A stretch of DNA of 64,000 nucleotides from Flavobacterium aciduliphilum (lineage in GTDB: Bacteria; Bacteroidota; Bacteroidia; Flavobacteriales; Flavobacteriaceae), in the NCBI RefSeq assembly GCF_003268855.1, contig NZ_QLSZ01000011.1:22028-86027 (forward strand), read 5' to 3'. The translations under genes and the position numbers were made by a program. The notes under the pieces were generated by a model, which saw only the letters and a program-made list of their open reading frames with translations, searched no databases and was not told where the DNA came from. Shown here in pieces: positions 8,560-17,407 of the stretch (position 1 is the stretch's first letter; each line of letters starts with the position of its first letter).

Positions 8560-9522
8560 TTACGAAATGTATATTTCTAACAACTCAGATGTTCCAAAAA
8601 TTTCGAAATTTTTGATTTTAGCGGGAATCAAAATCGTATCACCAATTGTATAGTGATACTTTTCATCTTCATACTTTAATTCAAAAGATCCTCCAACACA
8701 CATATATACATGAAACGAATCGTCATTCTTGGAAATAGTCATGCCACCATCTAAAGGAATAAAATTTGTAGTAAAATAGGGGCATTGCACCACATTATTA
8801 GACCTATTTTCTATTTTAGAATACTTTTTTTCGGAGGAAACCACGTCATAATTTATAGCATCTAAAGCCAAATCAATATGCAGTTCACGTGTTTTTCCAC
8901 TAGCGTCTACCCTATTAAAATCGTAAATTCTATAAGTGATATCAGAGGTTTGTTGAATTTCTGCTATAACAGTTCCAGCACCTATTGCATGAATCGTTCC
9001 TGTTTCTAAAAAGAAAACCTCTCCTTTTTTAACTTCTTTTGTATCGAGAATATCAAGTAAGGTATTATTCTTTAAATGTTTCAAATACGCTTCAGAAGAT
9101 GATTTGTCTTTAAAACCAATAATCAATTTGGAGTTTGTATCTGCCTGCATCACATACCACATCTCCGTTTTACCAAAAGAATTGTGACGCTCTTTTGCCA
9201 ATGTATCATTAGGATGTACCTGAATAGATAAATCTTCCCTAGCGTCAAGATATTTAAACAACAACGGAAACTGACAACCAAATTGCTTATAAACTTGAGT
9301 ACCTAGTAGTTGTTCTGGAAATTCATTAATCAGATCGATTAACGATGTTCCTTCATAAACTCCATTTGAAACCACACTCACATCATGATCTACAGTAGAA
9401 ATCTCCCAGCTTTCACCGGCCATTTCTGAACTTATAGGTTTATTCAAGTAGGTTTTTAACTTGGTACCACCCCAAATTCTATCTTTAAGAATGGGATGAA
9501 ATTGTAGCGGATATAATTTCAT
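8560..9522 (-). CDS. manA: Mannose-6-phosphate isomerase, class I
   Basis: This zinc enzyme interconverts fructose-6-phosphate and mannose-6-phosphate, feeding GDP-mannose and thus glycan synthesis. The protein opens MKLYPLQFHPILKDRIWGG, typical of ManA. Zinc ligands are in LSIQVHPNDTLAKERH (QxH and a following Glu/His) and FFLETGTIHAIGAGT. At about 320 residues it matches the short Bacteroidota/Firmicutes class. The frame extends upstream to a TTG at 9531, but the ATG at 9522 is chosen because it aligns with the family N-terminus. It lies far from the polysaccharide locus. Confidence 0.9.
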   Translation of the reverse strand: MKLYPLQFHPILKDRIWGGTKLKTYLNKPISSEMAGESWEISTVDHDVSVVSNGVYEGTSLIDLINEFPEQLLGTQVYKQFGCQFPLLFKYLDAREDLSIQVHPNDTLAKERHNSFGKTEMWYVMQADTNSKLIIGFKDKSSSEAYLKHLKNNTLLDILDTKEVKKGEVFFLETGTIHAIGAGTVIAEIQQTSDITYRIYDFNRVDASGKTRELHIDLALDAINYDVVSSEKKYSKIENRSNNVVQCPYFTTNFIPLDGGMTISKNDDSFHVYMCVGGSFELKYEDEKYHYTIGDTILIPAKIKNFEIFGTSELLEIYIS

Positions 9523-9560
9523 AGACCGCAAAAATAAGAAAACACATTTGATAAGAAAAA

Positions 9561-10016
9561 CTAGAACTCTTTTTTAAGAATTTCAAGCGTTTTCTCAATA
9601 TGTTTTTTGGCTGTGGTACTATCAAAAACCAATTTTATTATTCCTTCTTTATTTATGACATAGGTAGTTCTACCATCAATCAAACCTAAAAAATCTTTGG
9701 CAACCCCAAAAAGCGTTCTTATTTTTTTATCACGATCAGAAAGTAAAATAAAGGGTAGATCAAACTTACTTTTGAACTTAAGATGCGATTGCACCGAATC
9801 GGCACTTATCCCAATAACCTCAGCACCCAAGTCTTTAAAATCTTGGTACTTATCACGAAAAGAACAAGCTTGAATGGTGCAACCTGGGGTATCGTCTTTT
9901 GGGTAAAAATAAATAACAAGAGGTTGTTTTCCTAAATAATGCAGACTATCAAACTCATTTCCAAGACTATCGATAGCTTTAAAATTCGGTACTTTATCGC
10001 CTACTTTTAGTGCCAT
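9561..10016 (-). CDS. bcp: Thiol peroxidase, Bcp/PrxQ type peroxiredoxin
   Basis: This is a cytoplasmic thioredoxin-dependent peroxidase that reduces H2O2 and organic peroxides. The active-site stretch YPKDDTPGCTIQACSFRDKY holds the peroxidatic Cys46 and the resolving Cys51, five residues apart as in the 2-Cys PrxQ subgroup. The 151-residue length is normal. Its start abuts the stop of the preceding gene (the tetrahydropterin synthase-like gene at 10017-10427) with no spacer, so the two are translated from one transcript. Confidence 0.93.
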   Translation of the reverse strand: MALKVGDKVPNFKAIDSLGNEFDSLHYLGKQPLVIYFYPKDDTPGCTIQACSFRDKYQDFKDLGAEVIGISADSVQSHLKFKSKFDLPFILLSDRDKKIRTLFGVAKDFLGLIDGRTTYVINKEGIIKLVFDSTTAKKHIEKTLEILKKEF

Positions 10017-10427
10017 TTAGTTGCCTTTATAAGTTACAAAATTACGTGGGGTCTCATATAATACGACTTCTAATTCTTTCGTTTCATCAATATGCTTACG
10101 TAATTTATTCCAAATTACAACAGCTATATTTTCAGCTGTTGGATTCAAATCGGCAAACTCAGGAACATCTAAATTCAAATTTTTGTGGTCAAAAGCGTCT
10201 TCAACATACATCCGAATGAAATCTGAAAGCACTTTCGTATCAATTACATAGCCTGTTTCTGAATCAATTTCACCTGTAACAGAAACAATTAATTCGTAAT
10301 TATGCCCGTGAAAATTAGGATTGTTACATTTTCCAAAAACTAAATCGTTTTGTTCCATAGACCAATCTTTTCGATACAAACGATGCGCTGCATTGAAATG
10401 CGCTTTTCTTGATACGGTAACCCTCAT
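10017..10427 (-). CDS. 6-pyruvoyl-tetrahydropterin synthase / QueD family enzyme
   Basis: Family members convert dihydroneopterin triphosphate to 6-carboxy- or 6-pyruvoyl-tetrahydropterin; in bacteria this usually serves queuosine synthesis. The zinc ligands are His15 (FNAAHR), His40 and His42 (FHGHNY), and Cys34 in FGKCNNPNF is the expected catalytic cysteine. DHKNLNLDVPEF and PTAENIAVVIW are further family motifs. At 136 residues it is complete. QueD is the likeliest role, but no other queuosine gene is in view, so the symbol is left open. It directly precedes bcp and follows idi on the same strand. Confidence 0.85.
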   Translation of the reverse strand: MRVTVSRKAHFNAAHRLYRKDWSMEQNDLVFGKCNNPNFHGHNYELIVSVTGEIDSETGYVIDTKVLSDFIRMYVEDAFDHKNLNLDVPEFADLNPTAENIAVVIWNKLRKHIDETKELEVVLYETPRNFVTYKGN

Positions 10428-10479
10428 GATGATTTTTGAATGTTAATTAACGATTTTTGATTTGTAAAATTTTGCCTTC

Positions 10480-11007
10480 TTAAATCTTGTGTTCTTCCAA
10501 ATAATGGTAAAATTCATCAAAAATAATTTTAAACCAAACGGTATATTCGTTTGGATTTTGAATCATATCTTCTTTGATGGCTTCTATTTTCATCCATTTC
10601 CAATCTTCTACTTCCTCTTTATTGATGCTTGGCACTTCATTGGAATAGCCAATCATCACATGATCGAGTTCATGTTCGGTTAAACCGTTATCAAAGGGCG
10701 CCTTGTATATAAAATGAAACAATTCTTTCAACTCTGTTTTGAAGCCCATTTCCTCAAATAAACGACGCTTCCCTGCTTCAATATTGCTCTCACCAGCACG
10801 TTGATGACTACAGCAAGTATTGGTCCATAGTAATGGCGAATGATATTTATGATGCGCTCGTTGCTGCAACATGACTTCATTTTTATCATTCAATACAAAA
10901 ACCGAAAACGCTCGATGCAATTGTGCTTTTTCGTGAGCTTCTAGTTTATTCATCAAACCGATAGGTTCGTCTTTTTCGTTTACTAAAATTACTTGTTCTT
11001 CTTTCAT
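10480..11007 (-). CDS. idi: Isopentenyl-diphosphate delta-isomerase, type I
   Basis: This Nudix-fold enzyme interconverts isopentenyl and dimethylallyl diphosphate for isoprenoid synthesis. The catalytic cysteine lies in LLWTNTCCSHQR, the Nudix-like box in GESNIEAGKRRLFEEMGF, and the catalytic glutamate region in TEHELDHVMIGY. At 175 residues it is the usual bacterial length. It is divergent from the msrBA gene; the 150-base intergenic region must carry both promoters. A TATTTTTG box at 11013-11020 would give an almost leaderless transcript and is not listed separately. Confidence 0.92.
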   Translation of the reverse strand: MKEEQVILVNEKDEPIGLMNKLEAHEKAQLHRAFSVFVLNDKNEVMLQQRAHHKYHSPLLWTNTCCSHQRAGESNIEAGKRRLFEEMGFKTELKELFHFIYKAPFDNGLTEHELDHVMIGYSNEVPSINKEEVEDWKWMKIEAIKEDMIQNPNEYTVWFKIIFDEFYHYLEEHKI

Positions 11008-11127
11008 TGGTTCAAAAATACAAAAAAAGAATGGGTAACTCCTATCGCAAAATCAAACAATCGTTAAACTTTCCCTAAAAGTACTACCCTTTATTTTTAT
11101 TAACATTTTATTTTAACTTCCCATACG

Positions 11128-11135
11128 TAACTTTG
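11128..11135 (+). promoter_or_regulatory. Candidate -7 promoter element, TAACTTTG
   Basis: This exact TAnnTTTG match ends 22 bases before the msrBA start codon, in the 150-base divergent spacer between idi and msrBA. The rest of the spacer shows AT-rich tracts but no clear -33 box. Confidence 0.5.
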
Positions 11136-11157
11136 TTAAAAATAAAACAAGAACTTT

Positions 11158-12261
11158 ATGATAAAGTTACATTCCTTATTAACCTTTTTAGCTCTGTTCC
11201 CTTTTTTTGTGGTAACAGCGTGTGGACAATCATCATCTCATAATCAAAAATCTAATGCCATGGAACAAGTCAGTCACAAACCTAACAATCCTTATTATTC
11301 TCATACCGATACCTCAAAATTAACCATTTCTGATGCCGAATGGAAAAAAATACTACCTCCAGATTTATATGCCGTAGCTCGAGAGGCGGATACAGAAAGA
11401 GCTTTTACAGGAACAATGTGGAACGACGAAACCAAAGGTACTTATTATTGTGCCGTATGTGGTTATAAATTATTCAAGTCCAATCAAAAATTCACTAGTA
11501 GTTGTGGATGGCCGAGTTTTTTTGAACAAGATAATAAAGAAAGTATCACATTTAAACCCGACAATTCGTTTGGAATGCAACGCACCGAAGCGAATTGTGG
11601 TAGATGTGGAAGTCATTTAGGACATTTATTTGATGACAGTCCTGCGCCTACAGGAAAACGATATTGCATGAATGCTATATCTTTAGATTTTATTCCTGAT
11701 ACAAGTTCGGAAAATTCAAAACTAAACACAGAAAAAATTGTTTTAGGTGGTGGTTGTTATTGGTGTGTAGAAGCTGTTTATGAAAATTTAGACGGAGTGA
11801 TTAAAGTTATTTCAGGATTTTCTGGTGGTACCGTTGCCAACCCAAGTTATGAAGAAGTTTGCACGGGAACTACTGGAGCTGCAGAGGTTGTTGAAATTAC
11901 TTACGACAAAACCAAAACCAATTTGGATGAAATTTTTAAGGTATTCTTTACCGTTCACGATCCAACCACGTTAAATCGTCAAGGAGCTGATGTAGGAACA
12001 CAATACCGTTCGGTTATTTTTTACAGAAATGAACAACAGAAAAAAGCGGCTGAAAGCATTATTAATGAGTTAAATAATAAAAATGTTTACAATAGTCCAA
12101 TAGTAACCACACTAGAGTCTTTTAAAGCGTTTTATCCCGCAGAAGACTACCATCAGAATTACTTCAATAACAATAAAGAGAAACCATATTGCAAAATGGT
12201 CATCCAACCCAAAATTGAAAAATTCGAAAAAATATTTAAAGATAGATTGAAAAAGAAGTAA
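11158..12261 (+). CDS. Fused methionine sulfoxide reductase MsrB-MsrA lipoprotein
   Basis: This two-domain enzyme repairs both stereoisomers of methionine sulfoxide in oxidised proteins. A lipoprotein signal ends at Cys22 (VVTACG), so it acts in the envelope. MsrB spans about 50-180, with zinc pairs Cys98/Cys101 and Cys147/Cys150 and the catalytic Cys170 in RYCMNAISLDF. MsrA spans about 192-367, with the catalytic Cys200 in GGCYWCVEAVYE; Tyr replaces the commoner Phe of GCFWC. The order B then A is as in other Bacteroidota fusions. It is a single gene, closed by a shared terminator at 12276-12306. Confidence 0.92.
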   Translation: MIKLHSLLTFLALFPFFVVTACGQSSSHNQKSNAMEQVSHKPNNPYYSHTDTSKLTISDAEWKKILPPDLYAVAREADTERAFTGTMWNDETKGTYYCAVCGYKLFKSNQKFTSSCGWPSFFEQDNKESITFKPDNSFGMQRTEANCGRCGSHLGHLFDDSPAPTGKRYCMNAISLDFIPDTSSENSKLNTEKIVLGGGCYWCVEAVYENLDGVIKVISGFSGGTVANPSYEEVCTGTTGAAEVVEITYDKTKTNLDEIFKVFFTVHDPTTLNRQGADVGTQYRSVIFYRNEQQKKAAESIINELNNKNVYNSPIVTTLESFKAFYPAEDYHQNYFNNNKEKPYCKMVIQPKIEKFEKIFKDRLKKK

Positions 12262-12275
12262 TGGTTAATTCAAGG

Positions 12276-12306
12276 AAATCGCTCAAGAAATTGGGCGATT
12301 TTTTTT
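12276..12306 (+). terminator. Terminator between convergent genes
   Basis: The hairpin AAATCGCTCAA-GAAA-TTGGGCGATTT (11 pairs including one G-U) is followed by a run of T. It ends msrBA and overlaps the stop codon of the convergent FAD oxidoreductase gene. Confidence 0.75.
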
Positions 12307-13897
12307 AGCTCAAAGCCTCACCTATTTTCAAAGCACATTTCTCTCCATCAATAGCCGCTGAAATAATGCCTCCTGCATAACCCGCCCCTTCACCACACGG
12401 GTATAACCCTTTTATTTGAATGTGTTCTAATGTCTCGTGATCTCTTGGAATTCGAACAGGTGATGAAGTTCTGCTTTCAGGTGCGTGAAGGATGGCGTCA
12501 TTAGTGAGATAGCCTCGCATGGTTTTCCCAAATTCCTTAAAACCTTCTCTCATAATCTGAGAAAGAAATCCCGGAAAAACCTGTCCCATTTCTACAGAAG
12601 TCGTTCCTGGAACATAAGAAGTCTTTGGTATATCGGCAGATAATGTATTATGTGTAAAATCGACCATACGCTGAGCTGGAACTTTTTGAGTGGAGCCTGC
12701 CAATTGCCACGCTCTTTGTTCAATGGCTTTTTGGAATTCCATTCCCGCCAAAGCTCCAAATTTAGCATAGGGTTTAAAATCCTCTAATTTCAATTCGACC
12801 ACAATACCTGAGTTGGCGGTGCTTAGATCACGCTTTGAAGGCGACCAGCCATTGGTTACCACCTCACCCGGACTTGTTGCACAAGGAGCAATGACACCTC
12901 CAGGACACATACAAAACGAATACATACCACGACCATTTACTTGCTTTACAATAGAATAAGGTGCTGGTGGTAAATAAACGCCTCGAAAATCGCACGAATA
13001 CTGAATACGATCAATCAACTCTTGAGGATGCTCTGCACGAACCCCCAAGGCAAAAGGTTTGGCTTCAATAACTATTTTCTTTTTGTCTAACAATTCAAAA
13101 ATATCACGAGCCGAATGTCCTGTGGCTAGGATGACTTTATTGGCAGAAACTATATCTCCTTTTTGAGTTATAACTCCTTGTATTTCATTGCTTTTTACAA
13201 TAAAATCGATAACACGAGTTTCAAACAAAACTTTTCCGCCACAAGCAATAATTTTTTCGCGAATGTCTTGAATAATTTGAGGTAACTTATTGGTTCCTAT
13301 ATGAGGATGAGCTTCCACTAAAATATCTGGAGAAGCGCCAAAACCGACTAATAATTGTAGAATTCTGTCGACATCACCTCTCTTTTTGGAACGTGTATAT
13401 AATTTTCCATCTGAATAGGTTCCTGCACCTCCTTCTCCAAAACAATAATTGGAATCTTCATGAACTAGATGGTCACGATTAATTGCTTTTAAATCTCTAC
13501 GACGCCCTCGAACCTCTTTACCCCTCTCGATTACAATGGGTTTAAGACCTAATTCTATTAATTGCAAGGCTGCAAAAAGACCGGCTGGTCCTGCTCCAAC
13601 AATAATTACTTCACGAGAATTGGAAACATTATTGTAGGCTGGAAGTTCTATTTTATGCTCATGAAAATTTTCCCCTTTAAAATAAACTAATGCTTTAATA
13701 TTGAATTTTATTGTTTTTTGACGTGCATCAATAGAACGTTTTAAAACAACTATCTTTTGGATATTTGCATTGGATTCATGTAATAATTTTGCACAATGTT
13801 CTTGTAATAATACCTCGCTGTGAGCTATTTCTGGAAGAACTTGGGTCTGAATTTCGCGTGGCATAACGAGATTTTTGGTAAACTTAACTAATTTCAA
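12305..13897 (-). CDS. FAD-dependent oxidoreductase of the COG2509 type
   Basis: The 530-residue protein has a small N-terminal domain (about 1-90) and then a Rossmann FAD-binding fold beginning with IIVGAGPAGLFAALQL (GxGxxG at 101-106). Other marks are the ERGKEVRGRRRDL turn, the GEGGAGTYSDGKLYTR substrate/flavin loop and the C-terminal YPCGEGAGYAGGIISAAIDG that closes the flavin site. It belongs to a widespread group of uncharacterised dehydrogenases; substrate unknown. It has no signal peptide and stands alone between two terminators. Confidence 0.82.
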   Translation of the reverse strand: MKLVKFTKNLVMPREIQTQVLPEIAHSEVLLQEHCAKLLHESNANIQKIVVLKRSIDARQKTIKFNIKALVYFKGENFHEHKIELPAYNNVSNSREVIIVGAGPAGLFAALQLIELGLKPIVIERGKEVRGRRRDLKAINRDHLVHEDSNYCFGEGGAGTYSDGKLYTRSKKRGDVDRILQLLVGFGASPDILVEAHPHIGTNKLPQIIQDIREKIIACGGKVLFETRVIDFIVKSNEIQGVITQKGDIVSANKVILATGHSARDIFELLDKKKIVIEAKPFALGVRAEHPQELIDRIQYSCDFRGVYLPPAPYSIVKQVNGRGMYSFCMCPGGVIAPCATSPGEVVTNGWSPSKRDLSTANSGIVVELKLEDFKPYAKFGALAGMEFQKAIEQRAWQLAGSTQKVPAQRMVDFTHNTLSADIPKTSYVPGTTSVEMGQVFPGFLSQIMREGFKEFGKTMRGYLTNDAILHAPESRTSSPVRIPRDHETLEHIQIKGLYPCGEGAGYAGGIISAAIDGEKCALKIGEALS

Positions 13898-13910
13898 GAA
13901 AATCTGAACA

Positions 13911-13941
13911 TAAAAAAAGGTTTAGTCGTAACTAAACCTTT
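13911..13941 (-). terminator. Terminator of the T9SS cargo gene
   Basis: On the minus strand a perfect 11-base stem, AAAGGTTTAGT with ACTAAACCTTT, and a four-base loop is followed by a T run. It lies 20 bases after the stop codon of the gene ending at 13961. Confidence 0.78.
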
Positions 13942-13960
13942 ACTAATATAGTTTAAAAGA

Positions 13961-15475
13961 TTATTTTTTTATGAATTTGGAATTTTTAACTTCATCATTC
14001 ACAAGAAGTTTTACAAAATAAATACCAGAGTGTAATTCAGAAACAGAGATTGATTGGATGGTATCAACCGATTTCACTTCTTTTACTAATGCTCCACTTA
14101 TCGAGTAAATAGCAACATCCTTAATGTCACTTGCGGTAGAATTTTCGATATTTAAAATATCAGAAGTTGGATTAGGAAATAATGCAATAGAATTTTCAAA
14201 CAAATTAGTTTGAGTTGATAATGATGAAACCGTTGGATCTAAATAATCTGGAATGCCATTTGAGTTAATATCATCATCACTTGGGTTTCCATTAGCATTA
14301 TAATCTTCTTTAAAGGTTAATGTCCCATCACCGTCGTCATCATTATCTAAATAATTTGGTATTCCGTCACTATCAGTATCAACTATAGTAGTTGCATTTT
14401 TAGAAAAAACATATTCTACATTAGTTAAAACTAAATCTCCATCATCATCATTATCTAGATAATTTGGAATTCCATCCATATCAGTATCGTCATTAGCCAA
14501 ATTTGTGTCATTATTGACATCCTCTGAACTTGTAGAAACGGTATCATTATCATAATCAACTGCACAATCAACGATACTTAATTTCACTTCTTTCACAACT
14601 CCATTTCCACTAGCATAAATAGTTTGTGGGTTTGAAGTATTCGTATACATCAAATTGGTTATTGGATTTGACTGCGTTTGAGCATCAGAAAGTGTTTCAT
14701 AAAGTGTTATGTTACTTGGATTTATAGGAGACAAATCATTTTGAACCACTTGCAAGTTAAATTGTTCCAATCCTGTATTGTTTGTATCACATTTTACGAA
14801 AGCATAAGTTCCACTATAATAACTTGGTCTTCCAAATCTCCAACCTTCATGAAATGCAGTCCAAGCACCAGTATTTCTACCAGGAGCAGTTACTCCAATA
14901 GTTCCAGTAGCATTAATTAATCCTGTTACAGCATTTCCTGAATTCCAAGTAGTACAAACTCCTTTATCAATCAATTGTACATCTATTATACTTTGGCTCT
15001 CATATAAAATAATTTGGAACGTACTAAAAGTTGTAGAACATGAAAAATGAGCATTGTTATTGTAAACCACAATAAACTTTCTGTAAGGAGCCGTTCCGTA
15101 TACTCCATATGTAATATACCCTAAACTATTATTGTTAAACATATCATGATAACATCCTAAAATAGAATTCATGACAGGAAAACTCGTTGAGGGCACACTC
15201 TGATTAAAAGACCAAGGCGACATAGCATTTGCCAAACTTGTTCTAAAATCAATATATCCGTTTGTGCTTACTATTATTTGATTGTATGTTACTCCATAAA
15301 AATCAAAAGGAAAAGGTAAATCTATAACACTAGAATTGGTATCATCCTGTGTACCTACAACAGGTAAAGTAGCTGTATATTGTTGGAATGGAATAGAAGA
15401 AACTGAATAATTATTTTGACCAGTAGCATCAAAAATTACCAACAATATAAGTGCGAAAAAATAGTTTTTTATCAT
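13961..15475 (-). CDS. Secreted T9SS type A cargo with Asp-rich calcium-type repeats
   Basis: The 504-residue product has an N-terminal signal peptide (to about TGQ, residue 20) and a C-terminal type IX sorting domain of about 75 residues (LFPNPTSDILNIENS, then SGIYFVKLLVND and a Lys-rich end). The sorting domain directs export across the outer membrane and surface attachment. Between them is a beta-rich region (about 25-290) of unknown role and then several thrombospondin-3-like repeats such as DTDSDGIPNYLDNDDDGDGT, likely to bind calcium. Its terminator is just downstream. Function beyond export is unknown. Confidence 0.88.
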   Translation of the reverse strand: MIKNYFFALILLVIFDATGQNNYSVSSIPFQQYTATLPVVGTQDDTNSSVIDLPFPFDFYGVTYNQIIVSTNGYIDFRTSLANAMSPWSFNQSVPSTSFPVMNSILGCYHDMFNNNSLGYITYGVYGTAPYRKFIVVYNNNAHFSCSTTFSTFQIILYESQSIIDVQLIDKGVCTTWNSGNAVTGLINATGTIGVTAPGRNTGAWTAFHEGWRFGRPSYYSGTYAFVKCDTNNTGLEQFNLQVVQNDLSPINPSNITLYETLSDAQTQSNPITNLMYTNTSNPQTIYASGNGVVKEVKLSIVDCAVDYDNDTVSTSSEDVNNDTNLANDDTDMDGIPNYLDNDDDGDLVLTNVEYVFSKNATTIVDTDSDGIPNYLDNDDDGDGTLTFKEDYNANGNPSDDDINSNGIPDYLDPTVSSLSTQTNLFENSIALFPNPTSDILNIENSTASDIKDVAIYSISGALVKEVKSVDTIQSISVSELHSGIYFVKLLVNDEVKNSKFIKK

Positions 15476-15512
15476 AATTTTTTGTTTTATAAGTTGCTAA
15501 TATACAAAAAAA

Positions 15513-17060
15513 TTATAATCGATTGTTATTTTTTGTTTTATTTCCTATATTATCTTCTTTATCCATTTCATTAAAAATATCTCTTATCTGTTCCACTCCA
15601 ATCCGTTTCGCTTTTATTTTTTTATCCTTATCTAATATATAAATAACAGGGGTAGAATAGACATCATATTTTACAGTTACATTGTTCAAATGTGCACCGT
15701 CATAGACATTAATCCAATCATTTAATCCTTTCTCATTAATATATTTCATGTATTTTTCCCCTTGATGCATCGTATAGACCCCATAAACTTTGACATCTTT
15801 ATTTTCTTTCTTTAATTCATTATATAAATCAATTAACTTAGGGATTTCTTTTTGACAATGACCACAATCAACGTCCCAAAAAACTAAAATGAGATACTTT
15901 GCAGAAACAGAATGAAGATGGACAAACATCTGATTTAATTGGTTTACATTTTTATAAAAAACCTTAGTTACCTCATCTCCTGTTTTAGCATCTTCAAATC
16001 CCATTTTATTGACGATTTCGTAATCTTTTGCTTTAATCATAGCCAAATCAGGAGCTATGGCTCCCACTAGAAGTGGTTTTAAAAGATCTGCGCGTTTAAT
16101 AATCTTTCCAACTACAGATTCATCATCGTAAATCCCACTAGCTTTTCCTGTTTTAAAATAAGCATCTGACATGTGCACAAAAACCTTATCAAATCCCATA
16201 ATTTTTGTTGTTTCATAATTATACACCAAATGCGCTAACATCAATTTGTATATTAAACTTCCTTCTTTTGGTTTTTCAAGAATTCTATCAACTTCCATGG
16301 TTACTGTATCTGGGTGCACTGGAATTACCGATTCAAAATATCTTTTAAATTTAGAAAAGAAAAAAGGATTTCTAAGTGTAGCTTCATCTTTAAAATCAAC
16401 ATCATCCCAATAATGTTTTCGATAATAATTGTATACTTTTATGCTATCGGGTCTCCCATTAGTAGCTAAAGGAATATTTTTTAATAATTTTTCTGTTTTA
16501 AGAGTTACTACATTAGCGATATAACTTCCTTTATTTTTTTCGATAAATTTCTGTTCATATTCTTGAATAATTTTATCCAATTCTTTTTGCTTGTCAGCTA
16601 AGAGTAAAGTATCTTTTTTTGTTTTCGGATTTACCGACAGCTTATAATCTTGAAAAGATTTGTTTTGCTTACCAATAAATCGGATGTAATCAAAAAAGCT
16701 ATCCTCTAAAGGCGCATTATCCGCTTTTAATCCTTCAAAATCAGTTGGGTCTGAATCATTATTTAGAGTTAACTTTTGAGTTTGATCATCTACAAAAAAA
16801 TCAAAGTAAATCGTCTTATTTTGACTAATCAACGAATAAATTCCTTTTTCTAATTTCCCTTTTCCTTTAAAAATAATTTTACCATTCTTTATGGTAGTAC
16901 AAGTATCTTTAATTAACGTTTTATCAAACTGATAATAGGTAAGATACGCCATGGTATCTTTACATTTTTTTAGATTTATTGTGATTTCATATTCTTGCTG
17001 TCCATAAGTCACTAGCGAAAAAGAACATAAGACAAAATAGAACCAAAATTTCTTCATCAT
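15513..17060 (-). CDS. Periplasmic TlpA-like thioredoxin-domain protein
   Basis: The product starts with a signal peptide (KKFWFYFVLCSFSLVTYGQ). Residues about 20-130 resemble the DUF4369-type beta domain that precedes many Bacteroidota thioredoxins, and the central helical part (about 130-360) resembles DUF5106. The C-terminal thioredoxin fold holds the CGHC redox pair in LVFWDVDCGHCQKEIPKL and a cis-Pro loop in YDVYSTPVIYILD. It probably reduces disulfides in periplasmic or outer-membrane proteins. Two adjacent ATG codons (17060, 17057) are equally possible starts. It is divergent from the small gene at 17129. Confidence 0.82.
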   Translation of the reverse strand: MMKKFWFYFVLCSFSLVTYGQQEYEITINLKKCKDTMAYLTYYQFDKTLIKDTCTTIKNGKIIFKGKGKLEKGIYSLISQNKTIYFDFFVDDQTQKLTLNNDSDPTDFEGLKADNAPLEDSFFDYIRFIGKQNKSFQDYKLSVNPKTKKDTLLLADKQKELDKIIQEYEQKFIEKNKGSYIANVVTLKTEKLLKNIPLATNGRPDSIKVYNYYRKHYWDDVDFKDEATLRNPFFFSKFKRYFESVIPVHPDTVTMEVDRILEKPKEGSLIYKLMLAHLVYNYETTKIMGFDKVFVHMSDAYFKTGKASGIYDDESVVGKIIKRADLLKPLLVGAIAPDLAMIKAKDYEIVNKMGFEDAKTGDEVTKVFYKNVNQLNQMFVHLHSVSAKYLILVFWDVDCGHCQKEIPKLIDLYNELKKENKDVKVYGVYTMHQGEKYMKYINEKGLNDWINVYDGAHLNNVTVKYDVYSTPVIYILDKDKKIKAKRIGVEQIRDIFNEMDKEDNIGNKTKNNNRL

Positions 17061-17104
17061 AATTGTTTGTATTTAATTTTCAAAAGTTATTTTATAGTAC
17101 TTGT

Positions 17105-17112
17105 TATATTTG
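17105..17112 (+). promoter_or_regulatory. Candidate -7 promoter element, TATATTTG
   Basis: An exact TAnnTTTG match lies 16 bases before the ATG at 17129. It supports that downstream start rather than the in-frame upstream one at 17063, which would be 5' of the promoter. Confidence 0.55.
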
Positions 17113-17128
17113 TAAAAATTTTCAAAGC

Positions 17129-17359
17129 ATGCGACAAATCAAATTAATTTGGGATTTTAGAGGTCATACATCACTCAAAACAGCTGAGCATCATGAAATT
17201 CATTTGAAAGAGTTTATTTTATCAGAAAAAATTCCTGTAATACATACAGGCTTTGAATCAGTAAATGAATTTCATGCTCTTGCTTTTATTGTAGTGCGAG
17301 AAGATTTAATGCTTCAACTGAGAGATACCTTAAAACCACATCGCGGAGAACTTTATTAA
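17129..17359 (+). CDS. Small conserved-type protein of unknown function
   Basis: The 76-residue product begins MRQIKLIWDFRGHTSLKTAE and contains a His-rich segment (HHEIHLKEF) and an ending of LKPHRGELY. It has no signal peptide and reads as a compact alpha/beta cytoplasmic protein. I cannot name a function. The frame is open upstream to 17063, but the promoter box at 17105-17112 and the motif-like N-terminus favour this start. It converges on recQ across a hairpin. Confidence 0.72.
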   Translation: MRQIKLIWDFRGHTSLKTAEHHEIHLKEFILSEKIPVIHTGFESVNEFHALAFIVVREDLMLQLRDTLKPHRGELY

Positions 17360-17363
17360 TCAA

Positions 17364-17399
17364 AAAGACAACTCATGGAATTCAAAATGAATTGTCTTT
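17364..17399 (+). terminator. Hairpin terminator between convergent genes
   Basis: Arms beginning AAAGACAA and ending TTGTCTTT form a 13-base stem with one mismatch and a ten-base loop. It lies 4 bases after the small gene's stop and 8 bases before the recQ stop, so it may serve both. Confidence 0.65.
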
Positions 17400-17407
17400 C
17401 TCTATTA

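Noticed and set aside
10017..10427. Naming the tetrahydropterin synthase-like gene queD
   Set aside because: Motifs fit both QueD and related pterin synthases, and no other queuosine gene is visible to settle it.
11013..11020. TATTTTTG box as an idi promoter (minus strand)
   Set aside because: It would place the transcription start on the start codon, and such boxes are frequent by chance in AT-rich spacers; kept only as a remark.
14230..14550. Asp/Asn-rich repeats of the T9SS cargo gene as a possible DNA repeat array
   Set aside because: The DNA repeats are imperfect and follow the thrombospondin-3-like protein repeats; there are no conserved spacers as in CRISPR.
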